64,000 bases of DNA from Zygnema circumcarinatum (lineage: Eukaryota; Streptophyta; Zygnematophyceae; Zygnematales; Zygnemataceae), in NCBI GenBank assembly GCA_037447605.1, contig CM074812.1, forward strand, positions 1,125,043 to 1,189,042, written 5' to 3'. Positions 61,699 to 64,000 of the stretch are shown here, in pieces (positions within the stretch are counted from its first letter, which is position 1; each line of letters opens with the position of its first letter). The notes beneath the pieces were generated by a model, which made no database searches, was not told where the DNA came from, and worked only from the letters and a program-made list of their open reading frames with translations. A program made the translations under genes and the position numbers.

Positions 61699-61925
61699 CC
61701 TTCTCCCTCTCCCTCTCGTCCTTCATGGCGTCCACGTGTTCGTTGTTTCCGCGTTTTCCGGAACTCCCCTCCGAGAGTTCAGGAGGCGCGACCGCACGCC
61801 CACTCGGATGCTGCCACGTAGTATCCGCCTTCGCCACCGCCACGGCCACCACGGTGACCGTCGGTCAAATCATATATACGCCTCACTCGCACACGATTGG
61901 CCGGCTGCTCATAGTAAAAAAAAAA

Positions 61926-62871
61926 GGGTAGTGATATTTCCACCCCTTTTTTGGATCCAAACACCCCTTCCCGGCCGGGCAGATTTCAAAAAGGATTAAA
62001 AACGGAAAATGCTTTTTTCACACCTTTTTGGAATCGATACCACCCTCCATCGGCAGATTTTATTTCTGCGAAACAAGGAAAATAATAACCCGTCACCCTA
62101 TTTTGAATATCCCGCCTACCTGAATTTTTTTTCACGCGTGCGGTCAATCGCAGCCGTCGATTCCCTCGCAGATCCCAACACGACAGATCAATATTTGATC
62201 GGCAGCCGGGCTCGGTCACAGCGCATGGCACGTGTCCACGTATCCCGCCAAAGTCCTCTCAAAAGTTTGTCCGTACAAATGTCATACGGTCGCAACCTGA
62301 GGAACCCAAAATTTTGTACATTGAGATCTTAGACCAATCACAAATTTCCACGTCAAAAATGTAGCACGTGGCAGATGTTGATTGGCTGAGAGCTAACAAT
62401 GACGAGATCTCGGGCCGAAGGACGCGCGCACTCGCACGTGCGATTTGGCTTTGACGGGACTCGTGGGCGCTTTCCATTCGCTAAGATCGAGCCCGGCTGC
62501 AGATCGAACGGTGATCTGCAGTGGTGTGATCTGCGAGGGAATCGACAGCTGCGATGGACACACACGTGTAAAGGACGGACACCCGCGAACGATCTCGTGG
62601 CGGACGGATCTTCCGCTCCGAGCGGATTCGGGCAGGCAGATATTTCTTTCCCTCAAAAAAAAAATTCAGGGAGGCGGGAGACAGTATTCAAAATGCGATG
62701 ACGGGGTATCATTTTCCTTGGTTAGCAAAAATAAAATCAGCGGACGGAAGAAGGTGGGTATCGATTCCAAAAAGGTGTGAAAAAGCATTTTCTGTTTTTA
62801 ATCCCTTTTGAAATCTGCCCGGCCGGGAAGGGGTGTTTGGATCCAAAAAAGGGGTGGAAATATCACTACCC
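61926..62871. mobile_element. 946-bp foldback (long-TIR) MITE-like element
   Basis: The ends are exact inverted copies: GGGTAGTGATATTTCCACCC at 61926 and its complement ending at 62871. The inverted similarity continues inward for at least 300 bp on each side (GGATCCAAACACCCCTTCC, CGGCCGGGCAGATTTCAAAA, GTCGATTCCCTCGCAGATC and partners), leaving a short central region at about 62220-62460. Both ends abut a run of ten A (61916-61925 and 62872-62881), which could be a 9-10-bp target-site duplication. Long TIRs with a 9-bp duplication suggest a Mutator-like foldback element. No transposase is encoded. Confidence 0.75.
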
Positions 62872-62924
62872 AAAAAAAAAAGAAAAATCCGCAATTTCGC
62901 TAAACGCCAAATTCCAAACAGACC

Positions 62925-63018
62925 GCTACCGACAGTCTACGCTACCGACAGCCTACTCTATTTTCAACTCATAATAATGACAATAGAAGCTACCGACGGT
63001 CTACGCTAACGACAGCAG
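62925..63018. repeat. CTACCGACAGTCTACG direct repeats
   Basis: Four related copies of RCTACCGACAGYCTACKC at about 62925, 62941, 62988 and 63003 form two close pairs separated by an A/T-rich spacer. Confidence 0.6.
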
Positions 63019-63909
63019 GAAGCGCCGGCCAGTGGCGAGCCGTTTTAACGGCCGGTCCGCTCCGCGGACACCTGGCGGCTTCTCGCTCGTGTGGCCTCGC
63101 CCCCGCACGTATGGGGAGCCTGCGATCGGGGGGCGGGACCAAGACCAGGCGCGACCGGCGGTCCGAGGACCACCGGCGGTAACGGATCCGGTTGGGACGT
63201 TGATCGGCACGGGGCCCTGCGCTGCCACAGAGCGCCACCTGGAGGGGACGACTGCTGTGCCGGTGTAACCGCCGGAAGTACGGACGTGCGGCACCGACAT
63301 TTCGTCCTGAAGTACCAGCATGAAGTGCCACGTGGTAGCGGGCGGAAGGGAGGCGCAGGCGAAGAAAGGAAACAAACGGATGTTTAACTTTGTGTTTCAG
63401 TTGATGTCACCCAAAAGTTAGACGGTGCGGTACAGCATGTCAGCAGACTGTGTTACTGACGCAATGACCTGAAAAGCATATTTGCCTGTTTGGCGTAACA
63501 AAGGCGGGGCCGGGCGGACGAGCCTCAGCGCGACCGAGCATTGGCTTACGACCAGTCCGCTAGCGCCACGTGTCAATGACGTTAGTATGACGTAAGCATC
63601 ACCTTCTAACTTGAAACGGCCGTAGACGCGGACGGACATCTGTACGGAAGTTGACGCCATCACTTGCTGATGTCAGGATTTGGAGCAGGCCAAAAGTTAG
63701 TGCGATAGAGGGAGAGAGAGGGGAGGGAGAGGGGCAGGGAGGGACTGGAGAGGGACAGGGAGGGAGAGGAGAGAGTGGATAGGTCTAGGGAGAGGGAGAG
63801 AAGGGGGAGGTGGGGGAGGCGGATAGAGGAAAGAGACAGGGGGAGGGAGGGAGAGGGACAGGAAGAGTAGGGGAGGAGGGAGGGAGGAGAGGGGGGAGAG
63901 GGAGGTGTC
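63019..63909 (+). promoter_or_regulatory. Probable promoter and leader of the last gene
   Basis: GC-rich from 63020 to 63260, with CCACGTGGT at about 63329 and CCACGTGTC at about 63566, followed by a GA-rich stretch at 63700-63905 directly before the ATG. A GA-rich leader of this kind could be 5' UTR. Confidence 0.45.
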
Positions 63910-64000
63910 ATGGCTCGACCTCGTACAGCGCTGCTCCTCCTCTGCTCGCTTCTCGCCCTGTTGGGTGTGGCCGCCGCCGCTCTCCTTCAAGGGGGGGAAG
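63910..64000 (+). CDS. First exon of a secreted or membrane protein, cut by the window end
   Basis: Thirty codons are visible. The start MARPRTALLLLCSLLALLG continues VAAAALLQGGE: two Arg, a Leu-rich core and small residues near a likely cleavage site, a standard signal peptide. The ATG is preceded by GGAGGTGTC and by G-box-containing upstream sequence. The mature protein lies beyond the window, so no function can be given. Confidence 0.6.
   Translation, partial: MARPRTALLLLCSLLALLGVAAAALLQGGE

Noticed and set aside
1-64000. tRNA, rRNA or organellar insertions
   Set aside because: No cloverleaf-like tRNA, rRNA core or organelle gene was recognised by eye. A tRNAscan or Infernal run would be needed to exclude small ones.

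Overview
This is a nuclear genomic window from a eukaryote with spliced genes, GT-AG introns and many (GA/CT)n microsatellites. It has no operons, ribosome binding sites or prokaryotic features. The gene content points to a green plant (streptophyte), probably a seedless lineage with compact genes: a plant-like APC1, a B12D/MLRQ-like small mitochondrial protein, a plant-type alpha-SNAP, a plant-type eIF4G MIF4G/MA3 core and a GT92-family protein. The species cannot be fixed from sequence alone. Exon models below were built by hand by matching remembered family motifs to GT/AG sites and requiring intron phases to agree across every junction.

Layout: 1-11.46 kb, APC1 (anaphase-promoting complex subunit 1), minus strand, 21 exons seen, 3' end off the left edge. 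13.56-15.69 kb, a minus-strand single-pass membrane glycosyltransferase-like protein whose DxD site looks lost. 15.69-16.90 kb, a divergent promoter holding a duplicated ~245-bp block. 16.90-20.14 kb, an FAD amine/polyamine oxidase-like gene. 21.73-22.41 kb, the B12D/MLRQ-like gene. 24.13-27.33 kb, alpha-SNAP (9 exons, 287 aa). 28.0-33.1 kb, a large 27-bp minisatellite with a 108-bp higher-order repeat, carrying three copies of an unrelated spacer. 33.96-49.92 kb, a very large eIF4G (17 exons, about 2,820 aa). 50.9-53.7 kb, a degraded tandem duplicate that joins an orphan first exon of the next gene to an internally deleted eIF4G copy. 54.72-60.40 kb, a GT92-like gene (13 exons). 60.4-63.9 kb, a gene-free stretch with a tandem G-box array and a 946-bp foldback element. 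63.91 kb to the end, the first signal-peptide exon of another plus-strand gene.

The main observation is that this eIF4G continues past an apparent early stop into four further phase-consistent exons encoding a C-terminal W2 (eIF5C/HEAT-3) domain, the arrangement known from animal eIF4G and absent from textbook plant eIF4G. The neighbouring tandem duplication kept the last W2 exon. The genes are unrelated housekeeping functions (cell cycle, secretion, translation, glycan synthesis, amine oxidation, mitochondria). What they share is promoter style: repeated CACGTGGC G-boxes, often paired with an ATTGG/CCAAT box.
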